Source: Dehalococcoidia bacterium
GTDB lineage: Bacteria; Chloroflexota; Dehalococcoidia; Dehalococcoidales; UBA2162
Assembly: GCA_011191975.1 (NCBI GenBank)
Contig: DUFA01000117.1
Coordinates: 1-64,000, forward strand
Length of the DNA stretch: 64,000 bases
Direction of reading: 5' to 3'
Of the stretch, positions 33,417 through 41,959 are shown piece by piece (position 1 is the stretch's first letter; the number at the start of each line of letters is the position of its first letter). The position numbers and the translations under genes were made by a program. The notes under the pieces are model-generated. The model saw only the letters and a list, made by a program, of their open reading frames with translations. It was not told where the DNA came from and searched no databases.

Positions 33417-35335
33417 ACAGGATGGATCCAGCCGCTATCACTTCTACATATGGTGAACTCAGGGAAAATGCTCTAACACGCTGGAACGAATTATGGAACA
33501 GCGGTAGCCCCGTAATTCTTGTCGGCGCAGCTACCTGCGGAAGAGCAGCTGGTGCACTGGAAGTGGAGGATGCCCTCAGGCAGGAAGTAAGGAAAAGAGG
33601 ACTTGAATGCCCGGTAATAGAAGTCGGCTGTATGGGGCATTGTTATGCCGAACCGCTGGTAGTTATCAGTAAACAGGGTAATCCACCGGTATGTTACGGG
33701 CAGGTCAACCCGGTAGTAGCTGAAAAACTGGTCAGAGACTATCTGATTGGAGACGACCCGTGCCTGGAATTCGTCCTTGGTGCAATGGAGTCGAACGATC
33801 TCATCCCGAGTTTCGATGATTTTCCAAGGGCAGCTTATGAACAAAAGATTCTTCTCGAGAACTGCGGCAGGATAGATCCCGAAGATATAGACCATTACGT
33901 GGCGATTAACGGATATTCTGCTCTTGCTACAGTGTTGACCGGTGAACCGGATAAAGTGATCGAAGAGATAAAGCAATCCGGTCTAAGGGGCAGGGGAGGG
34001 GCTGGTTTTTCTACCGGACAGAAATGGGAAACCTGCCGGAAATCAAAGGGCAGGACGAAATACATTATCTGCAACGGGGATGAGGGCGATCCAGGGGCTT
34101 TCATGGACCGGGATATCCTGGAGAGTGACCCACACTCGGTAATAGAGGGAATGATAATCGCCGGTTATGCAGTCGGTGCTCGAAACGGTTATATTTATGT
34201 AAGAGCTGAATACCCCCTTGCTGTTCACCGTGTCGAGATAGCTATCAGACAGGCCAGGAAAAAAGGATTGCTGGGCAGGAATATCTTGCAGAGTGGATAC
34301 AGCTTCGATATCAAGGTGTTCCACGGCTCCGGAGCTTATGTCTGTGGTGAAGAATCAGCTCTGATAACATCCATGGAAGGTCATGCGGGAATGCCAAGGC
34401 ACAGGCCGCCATATCCGGCTACGAACGGTCTGAATGGTAAACCTACAGTCATTAATAATGTGAAAACACTTGCCTTTGTACGCCATATTGTTAGCAAAGG
34501 AGTAGAGTGGTTCAGGAGTATCGGTTCAGACCAGAGTAAAGGAACAGCGGTATTTGCCCTTGCCGGGGACATCGTCAACACCGGGCTGGTGGAAGTACCG
34601 ATGGGCACCCCCCTGAGAAATGTTATATATGATGTTGGAAGCGGTGTACCAGGAGGTAGGAAATTCAAGGCGGTACAGATAGGAGGTCCTTCCGGCGGCT
34701 GTCTTCCGGAGTCCGTTCTCGACCTGCCGGTTGATTTCGATTCTTTGAGTGAAGCCGGAGCAATGATGGGCTCAGGGGGTATGGTTGTTCTCGGTGAAGA
34801 TAAGTGTATGGTTGAAATTGCCAGGTACCTCCTGGAGTTCACACAGAGAGAGTCCTGCGGGAAATGTACTTTCTGTCGACTGGGGACGAAGCAGATGCTG
34901 GGGATTCTGGACAGGATCACGAAGGGACAGGGAGAACCGGAAGATATCGAAATGCTTGACGACCTGGCGCGGGATGTAAAAACGGGTTCTCTGTGTAACC
35001 TTGGGAAGACGGCTCCGAATCCGGTACTAACAACTCTGCGGTATTTCCTGGATGAATATGAAGCCCATATAAACGAAAAACGCTGTCCGTCACTGATGTG
35101 TCCTGAACTGATAGCGTTTTATATACTCCGCGATAAGTGCGAACGTTCCTGCGATGCCTGTATCGGAACCTGCACGGTTGAAGCGATTTCTCCGGATAAA
35201 TCCAGGATTAAAGTGATAGATCAGGAAAAGTGTGTGAAGTGTGGTACCTGTGTTACAAGCTGCCCTCCGCAATACAACGCGATTATCAAGGTTTCACCTC
35301 CGAGTAAAGTGGAGGAGTATGAAAAGAACCGATGA
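33413..35335 (+). CDS. NuoF/HndC-like NAD(P)H-binding FMN/Fe-S subunit
   Basis: A 640-aa fused subunit. N-terminal [2Fe-2S] thioredoxin-like domain (residues ~20-110; GAATCGRAAGA and VGCMGHCYAEP). FMN/NADH domain (~160-400): GLRGRGGAGFSTGQKW and GDEGDPGAFMDRDI, and GSGAYVCGEESAL. SLBB, then the 4Fe-4S site ESCGKCTFCRLGT near 480-492. The C-terminal two-cluster ferredoxin (CERSCDACIGTC and CVKCGTCVTSC, ~575-625) is the HndC/HydB type. Overlaps both neighbours by 4 bp. Acts in the cytoplasm to move electrons between NAD(P)H and ferredoxin-type centres; the acceptor complex is unknown. Confidence 0.93.
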   Translation: MNRMDPAAITSTYGELRENALTRWNELWNSGSPVILVGAATCGRAAGALEVEDALRQEVRKRGLECPVIEVGCMGHCYAEPLVVISKQGNPPVCYGQVNPVVAEKLVRDYLIGDDPCLEFVLGAMESNDLIPSFDDFPRAAYEQKILLENCGRIDPEDIDHYVAINGYSALATVLTGEPDKVIEEIKQSGLRGRGGAGFSTGQKWETCRKSKGRTKYIICNGDEGDPGAFMDRDILESDPHSVIEGMIIAGYAVGARNGYIYVRAEYPLAVHRVEIAIRQARKKGLLGRNILQSGYSFDIKVFHGSGAYVCGEESALITSMEGHAGMPRHRPPYPATNGLNGKPTVINNVKTLAFVRHIVSKGVEWFRSIGSDQSKGTAVFALAGDIVNTGLVEVPMGTPLRNVIYDVGSGVPGGRKFKAVQIGGPSGGCLPESVLDLPVDFDSLSEAGAMMGSGGMVVLGEDKCMVEIARYLLEFTQRESCGKCTFCRLGTKQMLGILDRITKGQGEPEDIEMLDDLARDVKTGSLCNLGKTAPNPVLTTLRYFLDEYEAHINEKRCPSLMCPELIAFYILRDKCERSCDACIGTCTVEAISPDKSRIKVIDQEKCVKCGTCVTSCPPQYNAIIKVSPPSKVEEYEKNR

Positions 35336-35982
35336 AATCTGTTTCGTTGATAATAGACAATAAGGAGATAATGGCTGAAGAAGGCGCGAACCTTTTATGG
35401 ACAGCGCTGGATAACGGTATTTACATCCCTAATCTGTGCGCTATCGGCGAAAAAGAGGAGCCGTCTGCTTCCTGCCGGCTCTGCTTTGTCGAGATCGAAG
35501 GGTATCAAAAACCGGTCACAGCCTGTACCGAGAAGGTCAGGGAAGGAATGGTCGTCAATACCAGAGGAGGAGAATCTCTTCGGCTTGCGTCCACAGGTTT
35601 CGAGTTGCTGATGGCTTCCCACCCGGTCGACTGCGCCCACTGCCTGGCAAACGGCAGCTGCGAGCTCCAGAAAATCGCCGCCCACCTGAAGATAAGAATT
35701 ACTACAAAACGGTTTCCCAAAATACTGCATGATTTTCCGATCGATGAAAGTCACCCGAAATATATTCACGATCCCAACAAATGCGTGCTCTGCGGCAGGT
35801 GTATTTGGATGTGCCGGAAGAACGGCAGCGGGGCATTTGGTTTTGCCCATCGCGGATTCGACAGGGTCATAGAACCGTTCAGGAACATGCCTTTAGGCGA
35901 GATTGATTGCACACTCTGTGACGAATGCGTTAATGCCTGTCCTACTGCGGCACTGGCGTTAAAAAACACGGATAAGGGATAG
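35332..35982 (+). CDS. NuoG/HydA N-terminus-like iron-sulfur protein (no catalytic domain)
   Basis: A 216-aa electron carrier with the cluster set found at the N-terminus of NuoG, HndD and formate dehydrogenases: [2Fe-2S] (CAIGEKEEPSASCRLC and later C, residues ~36-63), a His-Cys3 4Fe-4S site (HPVDCAHCLANGSC, ~96-109), and two 4Fe-4S clusters (CVLCGRCIWMC, CTLCDECVNAC, ~142-203). It ends right after the second ferredoxin motif, so no H-cluster or molybdopterin domain follows. It completes a three-gene diaphorase module with 4-bp overlaps. The partner oxidoreductase must be encoded elsewhere. Confidence 0.9.
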   Translation: MKSVSLIIDNKEIMAEEGANLLWTALDNGIYIPNLCAIGEKEEPSASCRLCFVEIEGYQKPVTACTEKVREGMVVNTRGGESLRLASTGFELLMASHPVDCAHCLANGSCELQKIAAHLKIRITTKRFPKILHDFPIDESHPKYIHDPNKCVLCGRCIWMCRKNGSGAFGFAHRGFDRVIEPFRNMPLGEIDCTLCDECVNACPTAALALKNTDKG

Positions 35983-36007
35983 TTCCGTTAACGGATCTGT
36001 ACGTGTA

Positions 36008-37735
36008 CTAAGCGATATCGTTCGAACTGAATTCTTCGACTTTTTCGTCCTTTTCAGCTTCAATGACGGCACGCAGGATTTCTCTCCTGTTCCAACCGGA
36101 AACAGAGAGAATCCTTTCAATGAATTCCAGGCTGGCTTCATATTCAGGACTAATAAGTTCGTCAACACCCATACTTTTTAACAAGTCAGCTTCCCTGGTA
36201 CGGTGAACTCTTGCCACGATGCGAAGTTCAGGATTTATCTCCAGGGCATTTTTAACTGTGTTTACGACCGCAAGAGGATCTGGAAAAGTAACAACCAGGA
36301 TTCCGGCATTATTCAGGGCAGACTGCGCCAGCACATGAACATTGCTGGCATCGCCATAAATTCTCGGTTTCTTATTTTTCTTCAATACGTTAATTCTTTC
36401 CGGGTCGAGCTCAATTACCGTAAAGGGCAGGCCTGCGTCCTCGATTCCCTGGGCAACGTTTTCGCCGATTCTTCCATAACCTGCGATGACCACCCTAGTA
36501 TTTACCGATTCTTTCTCTACTGTGACAGAAGGCGAAGGTTCAGGAGATGATGCGGTTTTTGGCACTGAAGGCGCAGTCGACCGTGAATACAGCCTTGATA
36601 CAACATTCAATAGCAGCGGCGTCAGTAACATGGAGAGAATTGCGGTAGAAAGGATAAGCGAATAGAATTCCCCTGTGACGATTCCGCTACTGACACCTCC
36701 CTGGGCAATAATAAATCCGAATTCACCTATTTGAAACAGACCTGTCCCCGTTAAAGTGGCAATACGGTTGCTGTGCCCGAACAGGCGGACAATGCAGAAG
36801 ACCACAAGGATTTTCACGATTAGTATAATAAGTACAGTGACCAGCACCAACGACCAATTTTCGAGGAGAAATCTCGGATCAAGCAACATACCCATCGTGA
36901 TAAAAAACAGTGTAGCGAAGATATCTCTCAAAGGAGTGATCTCTGCTGTAGCCTGGTATCCGAACTGAGGCCCACGGAGTACCAGACCGATCAAGAACGC
37001 GCCAAATACCATAGAAAGTCCCAGGATCTGGGTTCCTACAGCGGCTCCCAGGCAGAGAACCAGAATGGTTAGTAGAAAGAGTTCTCTGGAACGCATTCCG
37101 CCGATTCTACCAAGTAGCCATGGTAGCAACCATAAGCCAGACACAACCGCTATTCCAATGAAGAGGGCAGCTTTTCCGAAAGCGATACCGAGAGTCAATA
37201 ACAAATTCTGGTCCGAACCTGCTATCACAGGCATAATAACCATCATCAATACCACGGAAACATCCTGAAAAATGAGAATCGCAACCATAATCCGGCCATG
37301 GACTGAGTTTAATTCACCCCTTTCCAGTAGCAATTTCAGACAAACTGCCGTACTGCTCAGCGATATTATCAAACCGAAAACTATTGATTGAGAAACAGGC
37401 CATTTAAGCAGTGCAATACCCGCAAGGAATCCCAGGGCAAAGGTAAAAGTAATCTGAATTATCCCACTCCATATCCCTATTTTGCCCAGTTCGCGGAATT
37501 GTGATACAGATATCTCAAGACCCAGGGTGAACATGAGCAAGGCAACGCCGATAGTAGCAGTAGTTTCGATTAATTCAAGGTCATCGACAAGGCCAAGTGA
37601 GTGTGGTCCGACGGCAATCCCTATGGCGAGATAACCTAATAAGATCGGTTGTCTCAGCCGATGTGCTATCATCCCTCCCACCAGGGCAGCTGCTAAGAGG
37701 ACAGCCAGGTCGATAAGAGCGTCAGATTGATGCAT
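36008..37735 (-). CDS. CPA2 (KefB-type) cation:proton antiporter with TrkA-N domain
   Basis: A 575-aa antiporter. About twelve helices form the Na+/H+ exchanger domain (residues ~5-380), with the conserved TLGLEISVSQFRELGK and ISLSSTAVCLKLL segments and the aspartate of the QDVSVV motif. A cytoplasmic TrkA-N/RCK domain follows (GYGRIGENVAQGI near 420-432, binding NAD(H) or AMP). It would exchange K+ or Na+ for protons. Convergent with the diaphorase module, 25 bp away. A Pro/Ser/Thr-rich linker (~390-410) joins the domains. Regulation by glutathione adducts is unlikely in this lineage. Confidence 0.92.
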   Translation of the reverse strand: MHQSDALIDLAVLLAAALVGGMIAHRLRQPILLGYLAIGIAVGPHSLGLVDDLELIETTATIGVALLMFTLGLEISVSQFRELGKIGIWSGIIQITFTFALGFLAGIALLKWPVSQSIVFGLIISLSSTAVCLKLLLERGELNSVHGRIMVAILIFQDVSVVLMMVIMPVIAGSDQNLLLTLGIAFGKAALFIGIAVVSGLWLLPWLLGRIGGMRSRELFLLTILVLCLGAAVGTQILGLSMVFGAFLIGLVLRGPQFGYQATAEITPLRDIFATLFFITMGMLLDPRFLLENWSLVLVTVLIILIVKILVVFCIVRLFGHSNRIATLTGTGLFQIGEFGFIIAQGGVSSGIVTGEFYSLILSTAILSMLLTPLLLNVVSRLYSRSTAPSVPKTASSPEPSPSVTVEKESVNTRVVIAGYGRIGENVAQGIEDAGLPFTVIELDPERINVLKKNKKPRIYGDASNVHVLAQSALNNAGILVVTFPDPLAVVNTVKNALEINPELRIVARVHRTREADLLKSMGVDELISPEYEASLEFIERILSVSGWNRREILRAVIEAEKDEKVEEFSSNDIA

Positions 37736-38036
37736 ACTTTCCCCTGATACCTAAAAATTTCTCAGGTATACTGACTTATTCAGACGATAATATATTTTAC
37801 TTTATAATATATCGGATAATAAATATTTGATGGATTTATTTAGATCGATTTTTCAGCCATTTGGCGATATATGCAAGGGTCTACTGCCAGTAGTGGATGA
37901 TGATTAAAGAGTGCAAAGGGATCTCAGAATATCGGAAGTGGTTTTACATTCTATTGAACTAGGAAAGCGATTAAAGAAATAACCGATAAGTTGAAAAATA
38001 TTGACAAGAAAATGTTATAGATGAAGATGTTTTTTA
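37736..38036. other. Intergenic stretch, AT-rich, no gene recognised
   Basis: About 300 bp between two minus-strand genes. One stretch near 37955-38020 can be read as a short lysine-rich C-terminal-like peptide (KEITDKLKNIDKKML then stop) and could be the relic of a small gene, but no start or family is identifiable. The AT-rich part near 37780-37830 probably contains the promoter of the antiporter gene. Confidence 0.4.
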
Positions 38037-38846
38037 TTATTCGGCCGGTTTCTGGGAAGCAATTACCATCCACTGGGGCAGGGCAGCCCGGGGATTAACG
38101 TGCCAGTCGAGGAGCCGTTCGTCACCGCCGTCTTCTCCGTAATATCTCCCTTCCCAATAAGACGGTTTCTCGGCAGGATCTTCTGAAATACGGCGTATAA
38201 TCAGTCCGCTGTCAGCCAGTGCGTTTAGAAAATCACTCATCATCCAGTAGAAGTTATGGGTCAATCCTTTTTCTCCTTCGTTGGTATAGGGACCCGGTTT
38301 AAAGTAAGGTTGAGCTATTTCGAACTCCGGCTGATCTTTAAATGGACGGTTGAAGGGATGAATTTCGTGGAAAACAAAAAATCCACCCGGCTTCAGTACC
38401 CGGTACACTTCCGAATAGACTTTTTCAAGATCTGATATCCAGACATAGGTTCCCGGTGTGGAGATAACCAGATCGTACTTATCATCACGAACGGGTGATA
38501 AATTCGATGAATCGCACTGGAAAAAATCGATAACCAGTCCGAGTTCTGCCGCGCGTTCCCTGGCAATGTCAAGTCGTAATTCGGAAATATCCGTAGAGGT
38601 AATTTTCATGCCCTTTGAAGCCAGGGCGAAAGCGGCGAAATTATCTCCGCTGGAGATGACACAGGCTTTCTTCCCTTCAGGATTCCCGATGAATTCATCA
38701 ACGATCTCCTGCATTTTTCTGTCCAGAGCAAAAGAAGATTGCTCTTTGCATGTTCTCCACATTTCCTCGTCCCGCTTTTTACAGTCCATCGAAGTCACGT
38801 CCCACCATTTTCTGTTTACATCGTGTATTTCGTTGAAATTATCCAT
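38037..38846 (-). CDS. SAM-dependent methyltransferase
   Basis: A 269-aa class I methyltransferase. SAM-binding motif I is degenerate (ACVISSGDNFAAFALASKG, near residues 62-80), followed by KITSTDISELRLDIARERA (motif II acidic residue), then YDLVISTPGTYVWI and VYRVLKPGGFFVFHEIHPF, typical Methyltransf_11 strands. ATG 38846 (MDNFNEIHDVNRKWW) is chosen because that is where the methyltransferase-like sequence begins; no Shine-Dalgarno is evident. It is divergent from a MarR gene, and the gap holds an inverted repeat. Substrate unknown. Confidence 0.83.
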   Translation of the reverse strand: MDNFNEIHDVNRKWWDVTSMDCKKRDEEMWRTCKEQSSFALDRKMQEIVDEFIGNPEGKKACVISSGDNFAAFALASKGMKITSTDISELRLDIARERAAELGLVIDFFQCDSSNLSPVRDDKYDLVISTPGTYVWISDLEKVYSEVYRVLKPGGFFVFHEIHPFNRPFKDQPEFEIAQPYFKPGPYTNEGEKGLTHNFYWMMSDFLNALADSGLIIRRISEDPAEKPSYWEGRYYGEDGGDERLLDWHVNPRAALPQWMVIASQKPAE

Positions 38847-38902
38847 GTGAAATAGTGTAACATATTTTCTTTTATGAATATATATACCCAAAGTAACAGT
38901 AG

Positions 38903-38952
38903 TGTGAAAATTGTTCAGGGATGTTTTTAATTTTCACAATTTATGATATACT
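38903..38952 (+). promoter_or_regulatory. Inverted repeat and extended -10 promoter between methyltransferase and marR genes
   Basis: TGTGAAAATT (38903-38912) and AATTTTCACA (38929-38938) are perfect 10-bp arms 16 nt apart. They are followed by TGATATACT (38944-38952), an extended -10 for the marR gene. The right arm covers the -35 region, as expected of an autorepressor site. Confidence 0.5.
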
Positions 38953-38982
38953 AAAAATAATTTCTTAAAAGGAGGAGGTCCT

Positions 38983-39477
38983 TTGATTAACATTGAAGTA
39001 GGTAACCCAGTTTTTAATGCATACCATCTTTTCATGCAGACGGCAGATGCGGTCCAGAAGTACGCTGATTCTACCTTTTACAGGAGATCAGGTCTTTCCG
39101 TAAGTAAGTTTGGGGTGCTGCAGATCCTGGCTATCAGGGAAGGTTCGATGACGCCTTCCGAGATTGCGCGGTGGATATTGAGAGAAAGGCACAACGTGAC
39201 AACCCTGGTCAGCAGAATGAAGAAAGAAGGATATGTCCGGGTTGAGCCAAGTGCCACTGACAGGAGATCAATCAATATAATTCTTACTGAAAAGGGTTAT
39301 GAAAAACTCGAACAGGCGCAACCTGTTGCCAGAGACATAGCAAACCAGGTAATGGCATCGATGAGTGAACGCAGTCTGAACAGCATGACCAAAACCCTGA
39401 ACATGGTCAGGAAAAATGCTCATAATGGACTGGATGAACTTACGAACAAGAGTAAGAAACGTAGAAAGTCTGCCTAG
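38983..39477 (+). CDS. MarR family transcriptional regulator
   Basis: A 164-aa MarR-type winged helix: GVLQILAIREGSMTPSEIARWI, recognition helix RHNVTTLVSRMKKEGYV, wing with DRRSINIILTEKGYE. Start is TTG 38983 after a very strong AGGAGGAGG. It is divergent from a methyltransferase gene, and the intergenic palindrome is a likely operator. Target and ligand unknown. The C-terminus is basic (NKSKKRRKSA). Confidence 0.87.
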   Translation: MINIEVGNPVFNAYHLFMQTADAVQKYADSTFYRRSGLSVSKFGVLQILAIREGSMTPSEIARWILRERHNVTTLVSRMKKEGYVRVEPSATDRRSINIILTEKGYEKLEQAQPVARDIANQVMASMSERSLNSMTKTLNMVRKNAHNGLDELTNKSKKRRKSA

Positions 39478-39661
39478 CTGGGATAACTTGTCTCCATCTT
39501 GTCTTAACAATAGATAAATAAGGGCTGCTATCAGGTATCTTTCACTTCAGGTATTTCAACACCAATATTGCACGCCACACTTCATGATGCAGATTTTGTG
39601 ATAACATCGCGTGTGTGCTACAATAGCTTGTCTTAAAAAATATGTGGAGTAGTGTACATTA

Positions 39662-39778
39662 ATGGCTAAGAAAGAACTTCCGGATGTTCAGGAATTTATA
39701 GATAACGTAAATAAAAAAGACAAACTAAACGGAAAAAAGATCAAATTTGGCTTCGTTAAGAGAAAACGGAAAAGCTAG
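39662..39778 (+). CDS. Small basic protein, 38 aa (too short for usual gene calling)
   Basis: ATG 39662 to TAG 39778. The sequence begins MAKKELPDVQEFIDNVNK and ends in a lysine/arginine-rich KRKRKS tail; no family recognised. TGGAG lies about ten bases upstream, and TTGTGA-17-TACAAT gives a plausible promoter ending near 39625. The codon pattern is that of a real short gene, and the next gene is convergent. It could be a small nucleic-acid or ribosome-associated protein. Moderate confidence only. Confidence 0.45.
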   Translation: MAKKELPDVQEFIDNVNKKDKLNGKKIKFGFVKRKRKS

Positions 39779-39803
39779 TTTACAGCCTCAAACTTCTGGA
39801 GTT

Positions 39804-40805
39804 TCAAGTTTGTTCGAAGGGATTTTCTTTTTTTGAAAAATCTGGCAGGTAGTACTCTTTGGATTCCATTTCCTGTATCCAGCCATCTTCCAAACCGAGT
39901 TCATGTGCCAGGCTGACTACTTCCAGGTATTCTTCCATCGAAATCGATCTATCTAGCTGGGGTATCTTACGAGCATTGATGGTAGGATGGTACTGCGACA
40001 TAATACTAACCGTGACTGACGGAGAGATCTCATTTGCCAGCCATCTAAGCGAATTATCACTACCTGCCAGCCGGTTAGGTAGAATAAGGTGACGTACTAT
40101 CATTCCTTTCAAAGCAATCCCGTTTTCATCCGTTATGATGTCTCCTACCTGCCGGTACATTTCCTTGATCGCGGCACGGGAATGCTTGACATAATCAGGT
40201 GCTATTGAGAATTTATTGCTATTATCATTCGAAGCATATTTCAGGTCGGGTAGATAAATACTGATAATCCCGTCGAGTGTTTTAATGGTCTCCAGTGAAT
40301 CATAACTGCCGGTATTATAGACAATTGGCAGTCGGAGTCCTAACGGTACCGCTTCCATTAATGCCCGGACTATCTGGGGAACATAGTGGGTAGGGGAGAC
40401 GAGATTAATGTTATGGCATGCAAGTTTATCCTGGAGATAGATCATCTTTTCTGCAAGGGAATTAATCTCTATTTCGTTGTTTTTCTGTGTTTCAGGATCC
40501 TGGCTTATCTGGTAATTCTGGCAGAAAACACAACGGAGATTACAGTTGCCAAAGAAAATAGTACCGGAGCCCCATGTGCCGGAAAGGACGGGTTCCTCGC
40601 CGTGATGAGCGACTGCCGAGGAGACAGCGGGAAGATACACGGAATTACAGAATCCTCTTTCACCTTTCAGGCGGTTGACTCCACAATTCCGGGGACAAAT
40701 ATCGCAGGAGGTAAGTCTGGATTCAAGCCGTACCACCCGTTTCTGTAGTTCACCGGATTTGTACAGAGACAGATATTCCGGTTCGACTGTGCTGTCTTTG
40801 TTCAA
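39804..40805 (-). CDS. Radical SAM protein, pyruvate formate-lyase activase-like (COG1313)
   Basis: A 333-aa radical SAM enzyme of the COG1313 (AmmeMemoRadiSam-associated) type. An N-terminal cysteine set CDICPRNCGVNRLKGERGFC (residues ~34-53) is followed by the SAM cluster motif CNLRCVFC (CxxxCxxC, ~92-99). The rest is a TIM-barrel with IYLPDLKY and VSIMSQYHP. Family members are often encoded beside Memo and AMMECR1; neither is next to it here. Substrate unknown. Convergent with the 38-aa gene. Confidence 0.88.
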   Translation of the reverse strand: MNKDSTVEPEYLSLYKSGELQKRVVRLESRLTSCDICPRNCGVNRLKGERGFCNSVYLPAVSSAVAHHGEEPVLSGTWGSGTIFFGNCNLRCVFCQNYQISQDPETQKNNEIEINSLAEKMIYLQDKLACHNINLVSPTHYVPQIVRALMEAVPLGLRLPIVYNTGSYDSLETIKTLDGIISIYLPDLKYASNDNSNKFSIAPDYVKHSRAAIKEMYRQVGDIITDENGIALKGMIVRHLILPNRLAGSDNSLRWLANEISPSVTVSIMSQYHPTINARKIPQLDRSISMEEYLEVVSLAHELGLEDGWIQEMESKEYYLPDFSKKENPFEQT

Positions 40806-40887
40806 AGTTACCTCATTTACTTTTATTACCTGCTCTTTGTTAATGGTATCTCTGCTTTTACACTGATTTCCTGTATCGATGATGTAG

Positions 40888-40907
40888 ATTCCCGCTTTCG
40901 CGGGAGT
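40888..40907. repeat. Short TTTC-loop hairpin, copy 1
   Basis: ATTCCCGC-TTTC-GCGGGAGT: an 8-bp stem (one G-T) with a TTTC loop. A hairpin with the same loop and stem length but different bases lies at 45922-45941. Such elements are common mobile-like intergenic repeats. Confidence 0.6.
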
Positions 40908-40920
40908 AACGAGGAGGTTG

Positions 40921-41421
40921 CTACGATTTATCAGGATATATCTTTTGCATCAATACGACATCGAGTAATCTGCCGAATTTAATACCGACTTCTTTCATGA
41001 CACCGATATGTTCGAATCCAAATATCTTGTGAAGATGAATACTTTCATCATTGCCGACAACTATTCTTGAAATAATCGTGTGAAGCCCTGCTTCTTCGCC
41101 TGCCCGTAGTATTCTTTCGATCAACTGCCTGCCGACTCCCTGTCCCCGGTATCCGTCTTTCACATACAAGGAAATCTCCGCTGTGTCGGAATAGGCGCAC
41201 CTGTCCGACCATTTACTGAGTGACGCCCAGCCGACTACTTTTTCATTGGATTCAACGACCAGAATAGGGTTTCTTGAATCGTGGCTGTCGAACCATTCCT
41301 TCTGACTCTCGATTGTTTTTATTTCGGTATCGAAAGTAGCGTCGGTTGTAAGGATCGCTTCGTTATATATATCGGTGATTGCTGCAAGGTCGTCCGGTTT
41401 TGCCGGTCTGATGATAAGCAT
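40921..41421 (-). CDS. GNAT acetyltransferase, phosphinothricin acetyltransferase-like
   Basis: A 166-aa GNAT protein of the PAT/YncA-like group: IRPAKPDDLAAITDIYNEAIL at the N-terminus, acetyl-CoA loop RGQGVGRQLIERIL near residues 93-106 (RGQGVG matches Q/RxxGxG), and LHKIFGFEHIGVMKEVGIKFGRLLDVV at the C-terminus. The group acetylates amino groups of phosphinothricin, methionine sulfoximine or other small amines. The true substrate here is unknown. It is 15 bp downstream of the Cys-rich protein gene on the same strand. Confidence 0.87.
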   Translation of the reverse strand: MLIIRPAKPDDLAAITDIYNEAILTTDATFDTEIKTIESQKEWFDSHDSRNPILVVESNEKVVGWASLSKWSDRCAYSDTAEISLYVKDGYRGQGVGRQLIERILRAGEEAGLHTIISRIVVGNDESIHLHKIFGFEHIGVMKEVGIKFGRLLDVVLMQKIYPDKS

Positions 41422-41435
41422 TTATCAATATCCTG

Positions 41436-41945
41436 TTATGAAGATATTTCGAAAACCCATTCGCACCAGTATTCGGGTGAATCGGGATTCGGAACGCAGG
41501 CATTGCACCTGGTAGTAATCCGGGGATCTACCAGTTCAGCGTACGCCTGGAATAGCATGGTACATCCCGGAATTCCGTCGTAAACACCTTTCCCATCTCG
41601 TATTCTTGCCACCTGTATCGGACATTCTGTACAGCGGAATACGGCCTTAGAATCAGTCAGTTCGATTACTTCGGGCTTGTGGACATATATCAGGGGATCG
41701 GCAAACAGCATCTGCATGAGAACCCGGAGTGGAGACTTACCTTTCGTGTCCAGGTTTTTCAGAATTCTTTTACCGATAATGGGACTGGCTTTTCTCCAGA
41801 CGACCTGGTTCAGCTCGAAAGCAGCATCGAATCCGAATTTTTCTTCAACTGCCAGAAACCAGAGTCCGTCGATGGTGTAATAGGTCCTGGCAGCTACTTC
41901 TCTCAGGTCTTCGCCGGATATGGCGGAATAATCGAAATCGAGCAT
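41436..41945 (-). CDS. Cysteine-rich protein of the DUF6125 type
   Basis: A 169-aa protein I place, with caution, in DUF6125. The N-terminal half is helical (YYTIDGLWFLAVEEKFGFDAA). The C-terminal half holds CTECPIQ (near residues 109-115), GIPGC, and CNACVPNPDSPEYWCEW (~146-162): six cysteines that could bind a metal or cluster. No enzymatic motif. It sits between gltX (14 bp upstream, same strand) and a GNAT gene. Function unknown. Confidence 0.6.
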   Translation of the reverse strand: MLDFDYSAISGEDLREVAARTYYTIDGLWFLAVEEKFGFDAAFELNQVVWRKASPIIGKRILKNLDTKGKSPLRVLMQMLFADPLIYVHKPEVIELTDSKAVFRCTECPIQVARIRDGKGVYDGIPGCTMLFQAYAELVDPRITTRCNACVPNPDSPEYWCEWVFEISS

Positions 41946-41959
41946 CGGGTGAACTCCTT

